Assembly (NCBI GenBank): GCA_947492955.1
Contig: CANLOV010000015.1
Coordinates: 1-62,201, forward strand
DNA length: 62,201 nucleotides
Direction of reading: 5' to 3'
From: an uncultured Cellulophaga sp.
GTDB lineage: Bacteria; Bacteroidota; Bacteroidia; Flavobacteriales; Flavobacteriaceae
Both the position numbers and the translations under genes were made by a program. Of the stretch, positions 26,083 to 35,683 are shown in pieces (positions within the stretch are counted from its first letter, which is position 1; every line of letters begins with the position of its first letter). Below the pieces are notes generated by a model that had not been told where the DNA came from, made no database searches, and worked only from the letters and a program-made list of their open reading frames with translations.

Positions 26083-26651
26083 TCGTTGTTTTTTGATTGT
26101 TTTTTGATTTATTAGTTATCTACAAGACTATAATCTCAAGAAAATGTTACATAGCTATTTGTATTTTAACATGTTTTAACATCAATATACTTTAAACCTC
26201 ATATGCAAAGTGTAATAAACACAAAACCCGAAGCAAGAGCTTCGGGTTTTTATTATTGATAATCTATACTAAACACTAACCATTAACTATAAAAATATAG
26301 TATTATCAACAATCAAACTTTTCTTTATATTATAAATAGACGCAATTATCTATATAAGGTTACATTAATTAACATACTTTAACACAATCAACCCTATATG
26401 ATTGTTATCATGTATTTATTACTGCAAATTAATATCAATTTATAGTACTTTCAAAATATAGTAGTTGTATGCATGTTTTTCTTCGTTTATATATAGCTCA
26501 ATTTTTAACAAGGAGAATTAAAAACGCACTTTTTAATAGTAATATTCTTTCATATAATTAAATGATGTTGTTTTATGTTTAAAAAATTAACTAAAATAAT
26601 AGTTTATTTTTATTTTTAAATCTATTTATTTTTGATTTTAATAAATGTGAA
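26083..26651. other. A+T-rich gap without a gene
   Basis: 569 bp between the receptor's start and the symporter's stop, both on the minus strand. Apart from the hairpin at 26223-26250 it has no credible coding frame. The part from 26260 to 26640 is very A+T-rich and would be a long 3' tail of the symporter transcript. Confidence 0.5.
26223..26250. terminator. Rho-independent terminator
   Basis: A perfect 12-bp stem (AAAACCCGAAGC / GCTTCGGGTTTT) with loop AAGA and T-runs on both strands. It lies upstream of the receptor gene and about 400 bp past the symporter stop. Confidence 0.85.
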
Positions 26652-28184
26652 TTATTTTTTGATTTTAACACTATTTTTTATAAATAAGAGGCCTAAAAAC
26701 ATAATGCTGCCGTTAATTAATAATAGTTCATGGCCAAAGATGTAAAAGTTTACTTTTGCATAACTACTAGCACATTCCCAACTACCATCGGCACAATAAT
26801 TACCATAATAGGAAAATAGCGTAGGGGTATATGTAATAAGAAAGCTTAGCAGTATAGATGTAAGCGCTATTAACCAAACATATTTGTCTTTTATGGTATA
26901 GTTTGTAAAAATCCCAAAAGCAAATAAGCCTAATAACGGGCCATAGGTGTAACTAGCGGTGGTTAGTAAAATATCTATAACACTTTTATCTAATAAATGT
27001 TTAAAAATTATAATAACTATAATAAGTAAAATGCTCATAGCAATATGAGTTTGCTTACGAATACTCTTCTGTTCTTTTTTGTTTTTGTTTTCAATAGAAA
27101 GAAAGTCTATGCAGAAAGAGGTGGTTAAAGAAGTTAGAGCGCTATCTGCACTACTATAAGCGGCAGCAATAAGCCCTAACATAAAAGTTATAGCTACAGT
27201 AATTCCTAAACCACTATTTAGAGCAATCTCTGGAAAAAGTAAATCTGCTTTTGGTTTTCCGTCCATTAAAGGAGTTGTAATATTAAATTTAGTAGCATAT
27301 ATAAATAGTAAAGCGCCTAAAAGAAGAAAAATAAAATTTACTACAACAAGAACTAAACTAAAAGAAATCATGTTTTTCTGCGCATCTTTTAAACTCTTGC
27401 AAGTAAGGTTCTTTTGCATCATATCTTGGTCTAAACCTGTCATGCATATAGCAATAAACATACCTCCTAGAAAAGATTTTATAAAATGTTTTTTAGCAAA
27501 AAAATCATCAATAAAAAATACTTTGCTGTATTGTTTTAATTCCTCAGATTTCCAAAACTCTAAAAAACTCCATTGTAGTTTTTCGTTTATAAAATAGATA
27601 GATAACCCAACAGCAGTTAGCATAAATAACGTTTGTAAGGTATCTGTCCAAACAATAGTTTTAATACCTCCTTTAAAGGTGTATATCCAAATTAAAAGAA
27701 TGGAAAGTATAACAGTAACTTCAAAAGGAATATTTAAAGCATCAAAAACAAATTGTTGTAAAACAATAGCCACTAAAAAAAGTCTAAAAGAAGCTCCTAA
27801 AACTCTAGAGATAAAGAAAAAGAAAGCACCTGTTTTATAACTTACAATACCAAAACGTTGTTTTAAGTATTCGTAGATAGAGGTAACATTTAGCTTGTAG
27901 TATATGGGGAGTAATACGTAGGCAATAACAAAGTAGCCTACAAGGTAACCAAAGACTATTTGCATATAGCTAAATTGTGAACTTTCTACCCATCCAGGTA
28001 CAGATATAAAAGTAACTCCAGATAAAGAAGCTCCGATCATACCAAAAGCAACTAAATACCAAGGAGATTTTTTGCCAGCTTTAAAAAAATCGGCATTAGA
28101 GTCGTTTTTTCCTGTAAAGTAAGATATGGATAAAAGCACTAGAAAATAGCATCCGATTAGGAGTAAAATATGCGTAGCTGTCAT
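26652..28184 (-). CDS. Sodium:solute symporter family protein
   Basis: A 510-residue integral membrane protein with about 13 hydrophobic helices. SSS-family features are present: the [36 protein letters not shown] start, [13 protein letters not shown] near 190, and [13 protein letters not shown] near 345. Such proteins couple uptake of sugars, amino acids, nucleosides or similar solutes to sodium. The ATG at 28184 was chosen; a longer form to 28238 would add an 18-residue hydrophobic stretch across a likely promoter. Its substrate cannot be read from the sequence. Confidence 0.9.
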   Translation of the reverse strand: MTATHILLLIGCYFLVLLSISYFTGKNDSNADFFKAGKKSPWYLVAFGMIGASLSGVTFISVPGWVESSQFSYMQIVFGYLVGYFVIAYVLLPIYYKLNVTSIYEYLKQRFGIVSYKTGAFFFFISRVLGASFRLFLVAIVLQQFVFDALNIPFEVTVILSILLIWIYTFKGGIKTIVWTDTLQTLFMLTAVGLSIYFINEKLQWSFLEFWKSEELKQYSKVFFIDDFFAKKHFIKSFLGGMFIAICMTGLDQDMMQKNLTCKSLKDAQKNMISFSLVLVVVNFIFLLLGALLFIYATKFNITTPLMDGKPKADLLFPEIALNSGLGITVAITFMLGLIAAAYSSADSALTSLTTSFCIDFLSIENKNKKEQKSIRKQTHIAMSILLIIVIIIFKHLLDKSVIDILLTTASYTYGPLLGLFAFGIFTNYTIKDKYVWLIALTSILLSFLITYTPTLFSYYGNYCADGSWECASSYAKVNFYIFGHELLLINGSIMFLGLLFIKNSVKIKK

Positions 28185-28347
28185 AAGTATAAATTTCAAA
28201 TGCCAAAGTACAAAAAGTAGCGTAACAATGTATTGCATTATTTTTAAGGAATAGGATGTAGATTTTGAGTGTTAAAAAAGAAAAGTAAAATAAAGTGTCA
28301 CATTTTTAAAGTTTTTGTAACTAAAATAGTAGAGATAAGTAATTCGT

Positions 28348-28857
28348 ATGACAAAAGAACTTGAAAATACATTTTTAGACGGAATAGAATTAAATAAAGA
28401 AAAGTTACATAGAATTTGTTCTGTTTATGCTACTGATGCAGAAACAACAAAAGACCTTTTCCAAGAAGTGCTTATTGCTATATGGCAATCTATGCCCAAC
28501 TTTAAAAATAACTCATCATTAGGAACATGGATGTTTAGAGTAACTCTTAATGTATGTCTTCGTTTTAAAGATAAGAATGGAAAAAAGCAAAGTAAAACTA
28601 TGAGAATGGATAGTATTATGATTGCTAATATTAAAGAAACAGAAATAGATGAAGTCCAAAACGAACAATTAATAAGTCTTAGAAAGTGTATTAAGTCACT
28701 TAATGAGGCAGATAGAGCTGTTATTGCTCTTTATTTAGAAGAGTTACCGTATAAAGAAATTTCTAATGTTTTGGGGCTTACAGAAAATACTATTGCGGTA
28801 AAGATAAAACGAATTAAAAGTAAATTGTTGAATTGTATAAATAAGAAGCTATGGTAG
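28348..28857 (+). CDS. ECF-type RNA polymerase sigma factor
   Basis: A 169-residue extracytoplasmic-function sigma factor. Region 2 spans ~10-75 (DLFQEVLIAIWQSMPNFKNNSSLGTWMFRVTLNVCL) and region 4 spans ~112-165 (DRAVIALYLEELPYKEISNVLGLTENTIAVKIKRIKSKL). Its stop overlaps the start of the next gene by 7 bp, a typical sigma/anti-sigma arrangement. The regulon is unknown; the secreted hydrolase gene that follows is a candidate. Confidence 0.95.
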   Translation: MTKELENTFLDGIELNKEKLHRICSVYATDAETTKDLFQEVLIAIWQSMPNFKNNSSLGTWMFRVTLNVCLRFKDKNGKKQSKTMRMDSIMIANIKETEIDEVQNEQLISLRKCIKSLNEADRAVIALYLEELPYKEISNVLGLTENTIAVKIKRIKSKLLNCINKKLW

Positions 28858-29432
28858 AAGATGAACTTATAAAAATATGGCAAAGCTCTAGTAATCATGA
28901 GCAAATAAAATTTAAAAAATCAAAGTTGATGCTTGAGCTTAAGTATAGTTTAAATAGTTTTCAAAAATCTTGGAAGAATATGGAACTAAGAGAAACTATA
29001 GCGGCGATAATTGTTATACTTTTTTTTGGGTATAAACTCTATTTTCTTTCGGATATAGTGTTAATAATAGGGCATATTTGGATTATTCTTGCCAGTATAT
29101 ATATAATTATTCGTTTAGGAGGAGTAAAGAAATATAAAGAAGCTTCTTATGCGGAAAATTATGTAGACTATTTAGAAAAAACAGGTAACTATTTAAATGT
29201 TCAGAAGAAAATGTTAGACAGTGTAATTTATTGGTATTTCTTACCAATCGGGATAGGCATTCTAATAGTATTCATAGGAAGTACTGGTGATGCTAAAATG
29301 CTTGCTTTGAAAATTATAGGGTTAATTGCATTAGGTGTTTTTGTTCATTATTTAAATAAATGGTCAGCAAAGAAATATATAACTCCTAGGTTAGAAAAAA
29401 TTGAGAGTCTTAAAAAAATAATGCAGGAATAA
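28851..29432 (+). CDS. Membrane protein coupled to ECF sigma factor (possible anti-sigma)
   Basis: A 193-residue protein. The first ~45 residues (MVEDELIKIWQSS ... SLNSFQKSW) are a charged cytoplasmic segment. Two hydrophobic helices follow at ~50-90, then a helical charged loop, then two more helices at ~122-165 and a cytoplasmic tail. It has no recognised anti-sigma zinc motif (HxxxCxxC). The 7-bp overlap with the sigma gene means translational coupling, and by context it is the best candidate for that sigma factor's membrane-bound inhibitor. This is inference, not family recognition. Confidence 0.7.
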   Translation: MVEDELIKIWQSSSNHEQIKFKKSKLMLELKYSLNSFQKSWKNMELRETIAAIIVILFFGYKLYFLSDIVLIIGHIWIILASIYIIIRLGGVKKYKEASYAENYVDYLEKTGNYLNVQKKMLDSVIYWYFLPIGIGILIVFIGSTGDAKMLALKIIGLIALGVFVHYLNKWSAKKYITPRLEKIESLKKIMQE

Positions 29433-29499
29433 TTTTAATCCCATATTGTGGGTTTAATTCCAAAAGTTTTACTTAGAAATTTTAAATTAAAGAAAGAAT

Positions 29500-30900
29500 A
29501 TGAAAAAAATAATATTAGCTACAATAGTAATGTTATTTGCTATTGCATCAACAGTAGGACAAGAAGAAATTACAGGGAAATGGAATGGAATTTTAAATAT
29601 TCAAGGAACTCAACTCAGGTTGGTTTTAGATGTAGAAAAAGCAGATACGGGTTTTAAGTCTAAATTATATAGTCTAGATCAAGGCGGACAAGCTATTCCT
29701 GTTACAACCACAACATTTAAAAATTCAGTTTTAAATTTTGAAGCTGTTCTTATAGGAGCAAGTTATCAAGGGGAATTAATAGATAAAAGTATTAAAGGCA
29801 CTTTTAAACAAGGAGGGCTAAACTTACAGTTGGTTTTATCAAGAGAAAAAAATGAAAAGCAAAAATTAAAAAGACCGCAAGAGCCTAAAGAACCTTTTCC
29901 ATACTATTCCGAAGATGTTGTTTTTAAAAATGAAAAGGCTAATGTTTCCTTAGCAGGCACATTAACTTTACCTAAAAGAGAAGGTAAATTTCCTGTGGTA
30001 GTATTAATTACAGGAAGTGGGCCTCAGGATAGAAATGAAGAATTAGTAGGGCATAAACCTTTTTTAGTAATCTCAGATTATTTTACAAAGAAAGGTATAG
30101 CCGTTTTACGATATGATGATAGAGGTTTTGGTAAGTCTACAGGGAATTTTAGAACAGCTACCTCAGAAGATTTTGCTTTGGATGTAGAGAGTGCTGTAAC
30201 ATATTTAAAAACAAGAAAAGAGATAAATAAAAATAAAATAGGATTAGTAGGACATAGTGAAGGAGGAATGATAGCGCCAATAGTGGCAGTTAATTCTAAA
30301 GATGTAAATTTTATAGTATTATTAGCTGGTACAGGAATTCCTGGTGACGAATTATTACTCCTACAAGGAGCATTAATAGAAAGAGTTTCAGGAAAAACAG
30401 AAGAAGAAATTAATGAGTCTAAACAAGTACGAGCTAAAGTGCTTCAAATGGTTAAAAGTTCAAAAGAAGTAGTTGTTTTAAAAGAAGAGATGTTTAGTTA
30501 TTTGGATAAAGCTGTAGAAAGTAGAGAAACAGAAATACCTCAAGGTGTAGCTAAAGAGGATTTTATAAAAATGCATGTAAGCCAAATGACATCTTCTTGG
30601 ATGATTAATTTTATAAAATACAATCCAGCAAAAACTTTAGAAAAAGTAAAATGTGCTGTGTTGGCAGTAAACGGAGAAAAAGATTTACAAGTACCACCTA
30701 AAGAAAACCTTACTGCTATAGAAGAAGCTTTAAAAAAAGCGAATAATAAAAAAGTAACTATTATGGAATTTCCAAAATTAAATCATTTATTTCAAAAAAG
30801 TGAAACAGGTGCACCAAGTGAATATGGAATTTTGGAAGAAACATTTTCAGAGGATGCCTTAGCTAAAATAGCTGACTGGATATTAGAGCAAGTGAAATAG
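29500..30900 (+). CDS. Secreted alpha/beta hydrolase
   Basis: A 466-residue protein with signal peptide (MKKIILATIVMLFAIASTVG|Q). Residues ~22-130 form a small beta domain (ITGKWNGILNIQGTQLRLVLD). The alpha/beta hydrolase fold starts near 150 with VVLITGSGPQDRNE; the nucleophile is Ser253 in GHSEGG, the Asp is in NGEKDLQVPP and the His in FPKLNHLFQ. Similar proteins are annotated as peptidase-S9-like or esterase enzymes. It starts 67 bp after the membrane partner of the ECF sigma factor and may be under its control. Confidence 0.9.
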   Translation: MKKIILATIVMLFAIASTVGQEEITGKWNGILNIQGTQLRLVLDVEKADTGFKSKLYSLDQGGQAIPVTTTTFKNSVLNFEAVLIGASYQGELIDKSIKGTFKQGGLNLQLVLSREKNEKQKLKRPQEPKEPFPYYSEDVVFKNEKANVSLAGTLTLPKREGKFPVVVLITGSGPQDRNEELVGHKPFLVISDYFTKKGIAVLRYDDRGFGKSTGNFRTATSEDFALDVESAVTYLKTRKEINKNKIGLVGHSEGGMIAPIVAVNSKDVNFIVLLAGTGIPGDELLLLQGALIERVSGKTEEEINESKQVRAKVLQMVKSSKEVVVLKEEMFSYLDKAVESRETEIPQGVAKEDFIKMHVSQMTSSWMINFIKYNPAKTLEKVKCAVLAVNGEKDLQVPPKENLTAIEEALKKANNKKVTIMEFPKLNHLFQKSETGAPSEYGILEETFSEDALAKIADWILEQVK

Positions 30901-30976
30901 ATAAAGCCATAAAATAAGCCAATGAAAAAGCTTTAAAACAACAGAAAAATTCTTATAAAGTTGTAATTTTACAACT

Positions 30977-31597
30977 ATGGAATTTTCATCTAAGCTTTTA
31001 GAAAATGCGGTGTACGAAATGTCTCAGCTACCAGGTATTGGTAAGAGAACAGCACTTAGATTGGTGTTACATTTGTTAAAACAGCCTAGTGAGCAAACAT
31101 CTAGGTTGTCTTTGTCTTTACAAACGCTTAGAGAGGATATAAAGTTTTGTGTAAGTTGCCATAATATATCTGATGTTGCATTATGCGAAATATGTGCAAA
31201 CCCCAAGAGAGATGAGAGTGTAGTCTGCGTAATAGAAGATATTAGGGATGTAATGGCAATAGAAAATACAAATCAGTTTAATGGTTTGTATCATGTTTTG
31301 GGAGGTAAAATATCCCCTATGGAAGGTATAGGTCCTCACGATTTAACAATAGCGCCACTAGTAAACAAGGTAAAAGAGGGTAAAATAAAGGAACTCATAT
31401 TTGCGTTAAGTTCTACAATGGAAGGAGATACTACTAACTTTTATATTTACAAACAAATAGAAGCTTATAACGTAAATACATCTACCATTGCAAGAGGAAT
31501 AGCGGTTGGAGATGAATTAGAGTATGCCGATGAGGTTACCCTTGGAAGAAGTATTGTAAATAGAATTCCGTTCGAAAATTCCTTAAAGAGTAATTAG
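30977..31597 (+). CDS. recR: Recombination mediator protein RecR
   Basis: A 206-residue DNA-repair protein that helps RecO and RecF load RecA at gaps. The helix-hairpin-helix [12 protein letters not shown] (18-29), a four-Cys zinc finger at Cys58, 61, 70 and 73, a Toprim domain beginning [14 protein letters not shown] and a C-terminal [10 protein letters not shown] are all present. Length is as expected. Confidence 0.97.
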   Translation: MEFSSKLLENAVYEMSQLPGIGKRTALRLVLHLLKQPSEQTSRLSLSLQTLREDIKFCVSCHNISDVALCEICANPKRDESVVCVIEDIRDVMAIENTNQFNGLYHVLGGKISPMEGIGPHDLTIAPLVNKVKEGKIKELIFALSSTMEGDTTNFYIYKQIEAYNVNTSTIARGIAVGDELEYADEVTLGRSIVNRIPFENSLKSN

Positions 31598-31610
31598 TAA
31601 AAGAAAGTAT

Positions 31611-31638
31611 TTGTTTGTTTAAAATAAAAGTACTTTTG
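31611..31638 (+). promoter_or_regulatory. Promoter of the E2 gene
   Basis: TTG at 31611-31613, a 17-nt spacer and the -7 box TACTTTTG at 31631-31638, a full match to the Bacteroidota consensus. The -7 box is 37 nt before the ATG. Confidence 0.7.
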
Positions 31639-31675
31639 CAAAATAATAATCTATTAAAGTATATTAAATAGAGAA

Positions 31676-33025
31676 ATGTCAAAATTTGAATTAAAGTTAC
31701 CACAAATGGGAGAGAGTGTTGCAGAAGCAACACTAACATCTTGGTTAAAAGAAGTAGGTGATACAATAGAATTAGATGACCCCGTTTTTGAAATTGCTAC
31801 TGATAAGGTAGATTCCGAAGTGCCAAGTGAAGTAGAGGGTGTTTTAGTAGAAAAACTTTTTAATGTAGATGATGTTATAGAAGTTGGGCAAACAGTTGCT
31901 ATTATACAAACAGAAGGAGATATTGCTGTTGTTACAGATGTTAATGAGGCAGAAATTTCTTTGGAAGAAGAGCCAGAGACGGTGGCAGTATTAGAAAATA
32001 ATATTATAGAAGCGGCAGAAGTAGTAGCAGCTCCAGTACAAGATTACAGTGCAACCGAAAAATTTTATTCTCCATTAGTTAAAAATATAGCAAAGGAAGA
32101 GGGAGTTTCTATAGCAGAGTTAGATGCTATAGTTGGTACAGGAAAACAAGGGAGAGTTACTAAAACAGATATATTAGAATATGTTGCTTCTAAAAATACT
32201 CCTGCAAAAACTATAGAAAAAGAGGAGCTAATTGCAGTAGAAGAAGAAATACCCGTTGTTGCAAAAACGGAAGAGCCAAAGGCAGCGAAAGTAGAACCTA
32301 AAATAGCATTAAATAGTAGCGATGAGCTTATCCCTATTTCTAGAATGGGAAAACTTATAGCTAAGCATATGGTAGATAGTGTTGCAACCTCGGCACATGT
32401 GCAAAGTTTTATAGAAGTAGATGTTACTAATATAGTTACTTGGAGAAATAAGCATAAAAAATCGTTTCAGGATAGAGAAGGAGAAAAACTTACGTTTACC
32501 CCCATATTTATGGAGGCTGTAGCAAAAGCGTTAAAACAATACCCGTTAATGAATGTTTCTGTAGATGGAGATACCATTATTAAAAAGAAGCATATAAATT
32601 TAGGAATGGCAACTGCATTAGCAGATGGTAATCTTATTGTACCAGTAATAAAAAATGCAGATCAGTTAAATTTAGTTGGTATGGCTAAAGCTATTAATGA
32701 TTTGGCGGTAAGAGCAAGAAATAATGAATTAAAGCCCGAAGAAGTAAAAGAAGGTACTTATACGGTAACTAATGTAGGGTCTTTTGGAAGTATATTTGGA
32801 ACACCAATTATAAACCAACCACAAGTGGGTATATTGGCTTTAGGGGCTATACGCAAAACACCTTCGGTAATAGAAATGCCAGACGGAGATTTTATAGGTA
32901 TTCGTAGTAAAATGTTTTTATCGCATAGTTACGATCATAGAGTTGTAAATGGAGCTTTAGGTAGTATGTTTATAAAAACAGTTGCAGATTATTTAGAGGC
33001 TTGGGATATAAATAGAGAATTATAA
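31676..33025 (+). CDS. 2-oxoacid dehydrogenase complex E2 (dihydrolipoamide acyltransferase)
   Basis: A 449-residue E2 subunit. The lipoyl domain spans 1-80 with the lipoylated Lys44 in ATDKVDSEV. A peripheral-subunit-binding domain lies near 123-160 (YSPLVKNIAKEEGVSIAELDAI), followed by an Ala/Glu-rich linker and the catalytic domain from ~215. The active site shows His421 in SYDHRVVNG, where Asn stands at the position of the usual Asp of HxxxDG. The branched-chain or 2-oxoglutarate type fits best. No E1 or E3 gene is adjacent; the gene stands alone with its own promoter and terminator. Confidence 0.92.
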   Translation: MSKFELKLPQMGESVAEATLTSWLKEVGDTIELDDPVFEIATDKVDSEVPSEVEGVLVEKLFNVDDVIEVGQTVAIIQTEGDIAVVTDVNEAEISLEEEPETVAVLENNIIEAAEVVAAPVQDYSATEKFYSPLVKNIAKEEGVSIAELDAIVGTGKQGRVTKTDILEYVASKNTPAKTIEKEELIAVEEEIPVVAKTEEPKAAKVEPKIALNSSDELIPISRMGKLIAKHMVDSVATSAHVQSFIEVDVTNIVTWRNKHKKSFQDREGEKLTFTPIFMEAVAKALKQYPLMNVSVDGDTIIKKKHINLGMATALADGNLIVPVIKNADQLNLVGMAKAINDLAVRARNNELKPEEVKEGTYTVTNVGSFGSIFGTPIINQPQVGILALGAIRKTPSVIEMPDGDFIGIRSKMFLSHSYDHRVVNGALGSMFIKTVADYLEAWDINREL

Positions 33026-33029
33026 AAAT

Positions 33030-33062
33030 AAAAAGCCCGATTAATTTTTAATCGGGCTTTTT
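33030..33062. terminator. Rho-independent terminator, bidirectional
   Basis: A 15-bp perfect stem (AAAAAGCCCGATTAA / TTAATCGGGCTTTTT) with a 3-nt loop, between the convergent E2 and LRR genes. Confidence 0.92.
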
Positions 33063-33079
33063 GTTAAGATTTAAATAGC

Positions 33080-33964
33080 TTAATCCTTATCTAAATCTTC
33101 AAATTTTGCATCTGCCATTCTTGTATTAGAGAATTTAATATTCTTATATTTTCTATTAAGGTTAATATCATCACTATCAAAAGTTACTAAACCTTCGCTT
33201 TTAAGGTTTTCAAGCCCTTTAAGAGACTTAAATTTATTTCCTTGTAATTGTACAAATTTTAAATTTGTTAAATCAGAAATATTAGCAGTTAAATCACCAT
33301 TAAATTTGTTATAAGATAATATAAGGTCAGAAAGATTTTTTAGATTACCTAAGTTAGATTCAATAGCACCTTCTAATTCATTTCCAAAAAGCTCAAGACT
33401 TTCAAGTTTCGTTAAATTTTCAATGTTTTTAGGTAAATTTCCATTAAAGTAGTTGCTAGAAAGATTTAAGATTTTTAAATTTTTAGCACCATCAATACTT
33501 TCAGGTATATTTCCTTTTAGCATATTGTTAAATAAGCTAAGTTCTTCAAGATTCTTTAAAGAAGAAAAATCAGTAAATAAAGAACCAGTTATATTGTTCA
33601 TTTCTAGCTTTAATACTTTTAAAGAAGAAAGCTTTGTAAGGTCATTAGGTAAATCTCCAGAAAGTTTATTAAAAGCTAAATTAAGAACAGTTAATTTATT
33701 TAGATTATTAATGGTCTTTGGAATATTACCTTGTAAATTATTTCTATGTAAGCTAATTGCAACAACATGATTATCTTTAATTTTTACACCATACTATAGG
33801 CTTACAGGTTTATTTAAATCCCAAGGTGTAGTCCATTCATTTCCATTAGTCGCAGTATATAAATCTACTAGAGCATTTTTTTCAAGAGTTGGAATTTTAG
33901 CTTGTATGGTATTAAAGAAAAACAATAACATAGCAAACTTAGAACAAAGTATAATTTGTCTCAT
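33080..33964 (-). pseudogene. Leucine-rich-repeat secreted protein, interrupted by one TAG codon
   Basis: Read through, the frame gives about 294 residues: a signal peptide (MRQIILCSKFAMLLFFFNTIQA), a LRR N-terminal cap (LEKNALVDLYTATNGNEW), then about eight LRRs of the plant-like GNIPxxIxxLxxLxxLxLxxNxLxG type. A TAG codon at 33796-33794 follows NKPVSL and precedes YGVK. Homologues usually have Trp at this place (WYGV), so a single TGG to TAG change explains the break. Downstream codons are intact, so the mutation is recent or is a sequencing error. The 3' part could restart at the ATG at 33601 but would lack a signal peptide. Confidence 0.8.
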
Positions 33965-34291
33965 AGTCTTATTTTATAGGTTAATTATTTGGGTTCCTTT
34001 GTAAACGGGAATTTACTCAGGAACCATAAATAAACTTGTTTTTTTTGTTTTATGGTGTTTTTTGTAAAATTTTAGACAAAGTGCTCTTTTTAAAAGATGA
34101 ATTAAAACTTTGCGAGCTAGGTCTACACCTTAAATTTTAAATATGCTGCTCTTGCAAAATAGGGTAAACTAAAGTCATTTTTATTACAATTTTTTATTTA
34201 AAATTAAAATTGACTTATTAAAAACATTTTCTAAGTTATATTTTGTTTTTAATTATTTTAAAACTTAAATTTATGAAGTAAAATAAAGATT
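33965..34291. other. Divergent intergenic region with an imperfect hairpin
   Basis: This 327-bp region separates the LRR gene and the Lrp gene. It carries GGTTCCT ... AGGAACC (33992-33998 and 34019-34025) nested around GTAAA/TTTAC (34001-34005 and 34012-34016), with a 2-nt mismatch between the two stem parts. It lies 28-61 bp upstream of the LRR start and may be in its leader or an operator. The rest is A+T-rich and I see no gene. Confidence 0.5.
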
Positions 34292-34747
34292 ATGCATTTG
34301 ATTGATGAGTTTGATAAAAAAATTATAAGCATCTTAAATAAAGATGGAAGAATGTCTTTTTTAAATATTTCTAAAGAATTAGGAGTATCTAATACCATGG
34401 TGCATCAACGAGTTAATAAGCTTATAGAAAAAGGAGTAATAACCGCTATAAAACCCATTTTAAATGAAAAAAAGATGGGCTACGATTTAAGTTCTTTTAC
34501 AGGAATAACGCTAGAAAAAGATTATGTGCATGGTACAGTTATAGAAGCATTAAAAAAAATTCCAGAGGTAACAGAATGTTATTTTGTGGCAGGAGATTAT
34601 ACTTTTTTCTTAAGAGTAGTAGCTAAAAATAGCGATGATTTAAGAGAGTTGCTGTACGAAAAAATAGATAAAATTCCAGGAGTATATAAAACAGTATCTA
34701 TGATAGATTTTGGATGCGCTTTTAAGAGAAATGTAAAAGTAGAATAA
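34292..34747 (+). CDS. Lrp/AsnC family transcriptional regulator
   Basis: A 151-residue regulator with an N-terminal winged helix (DEFDKKIISILNKDGRMSFLNISKELGVSNTMVHQRVNKLIEKGVI) and a C-terminal RAM (ligand-binding) domain. Lrp-type proteins sense amino acids and drive or repress amino acid metabolism genes. It stands 28 bp before a run of lysine-breakdown genes on the same strand, so it probably senses lysine or a product and controls them. Confidence 0.95.
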   Translation: MHLIDEFDKKIISILNKDGRMSFLNISKELGVSNTMVHQRVNKLIEKGVITAIKPILNEKKMGYDLSSFTGITLEKDYVHGTVIEALKKIPEVTECYFVAGDYTFFLRVVAKNSDDLRELLYEKIDKIPGVYKTVSMIDFGCAFKRNVKVE

Positions 34748-34775
34748 TGTATTATTTATGTTAAATAATTAAAAG

Positions 34776-35678
34776 ATGGTTGTATTAAATAAAGTTTTAA
34801 ACGGATTAATGTTTCGTTATAAAGAGCGTGTGGCAGACGTAAATAAAATTACAGAAGCACTTATTAAAAATAATGTAATTAAAAGCCAATTAGATATAGA
34901 AAATGATCATATAGCTTTTAGAACAATGGGAGTACCACAATTAGGAATAGCTTCTTTTGAGAAAATATTTTTACATTATGGATATACCGCCAAAGACAAT
35001 TACTTTTTTGAAAATAAAAAGGTTAATGCACGTTGGTATGCTCCGCCAAAAGAAGACTTACCTCGCATTTTTATTAGTGAGTTAATTGTAGACGATTTTC
35101 CAAAGGAAATTCAGGATATTATTAAATCATATACAGGAGAGGTAGAAAAAGACCCTGTAGATAGTTTAGATTTAGATAATGCTGCTGAAGTAGATACTTT
35201 TTTACACTCAGCCTTATGGAGAGTACCAACTTGGGAACATTATCAGAAACTACAAGCTGTAAGCGAGTATGCAGCTTGGGTTATTTACAACCGTTATTAC
35301 CTAAACCATTATACTATTAGTGTGCATAACCTAGCAAAAGGATATAATACGTTAAACGAATTCAATGCTTTTGTAACATCTTTAGGGGTAAACTTAAGTA
35401 ACGCAGGAGGTTATATTAAACAAAGTAAAGACGGTAATTTGTTACAGAGTGCAACTATATCGGAAATGCGAGAGGCTATTTTTTTTGATGGAGAAAAGCA
35501 ATTAATACCAGGTAGTTATGTAGAATTTGCCGAGCGTAGGGTTTTACCAGCATATCAACATTTACCAATGAACGAAATTAAAAAAGCGCATAGGAGAGAA
35601 GGTTTTGAAGCGGCAAATGCAGATAAAATTTTCGAAAGTACATTCACCAGTCAAACTAAAAGAAATAAAATAGAATAA
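34776..35678 (+). CDS. DUF1338 protein, probable 2-oxoadipate dioxygenase/decarboxylase (HglS-like)
   Basis: A 300-residue DUF1338 protein. Members of this family (HglS/YdcJ) are Fe(II)-dependent enzymes that turn 2-oxoadipate into 2-hydroxyglutarate. Candidate metal ligands are His45 in NDHIAFRT, a His in YLNHYTIS and a Glu in YVEFAERRV, matching the His-His-Glu site reported for the family. Its position directly before saccharopine reductase and a semialdehyde dehydrogenase supports a role in lysine catabolism after aminoadipate. It ends 5 bp before the next gene. Confidence 0.88.
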   Translation: MVVLNKVLNGLMFRYKERVADVNKITEALIKNNVIKSQLDIENDHIAFRTMGVPQLGIASFEKIFLHYGYTAKDNYFFENKKVNARWYAPPKEDLPRIFISELIVDDFPKEIQDIIKSYTGEVEKDPVDSLDLDNAAEVDTFLHSALWRVPTWEHYQKLQAVSEYAAWVIYNRYYLNHYTISVHNLAKGYNTLNEFNAFVTSLGVNLSNAGGYIKQSKDGNLLQSATISEMREAIFFDGEKQLIPGSYVEFAERRVLPAYQHLPMNEIKKAHRREGFEAANADKIFESTFTSQTKRNKIE

Positions 35679-35683
35679 CAGTT

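Noticed and set aside
29448-29657. 69-codon frame overlapping the hydrolase start
   Set aside because: It is an out-of-frame shadow of the hydrolase's signal-peptide region with no recognisable product.
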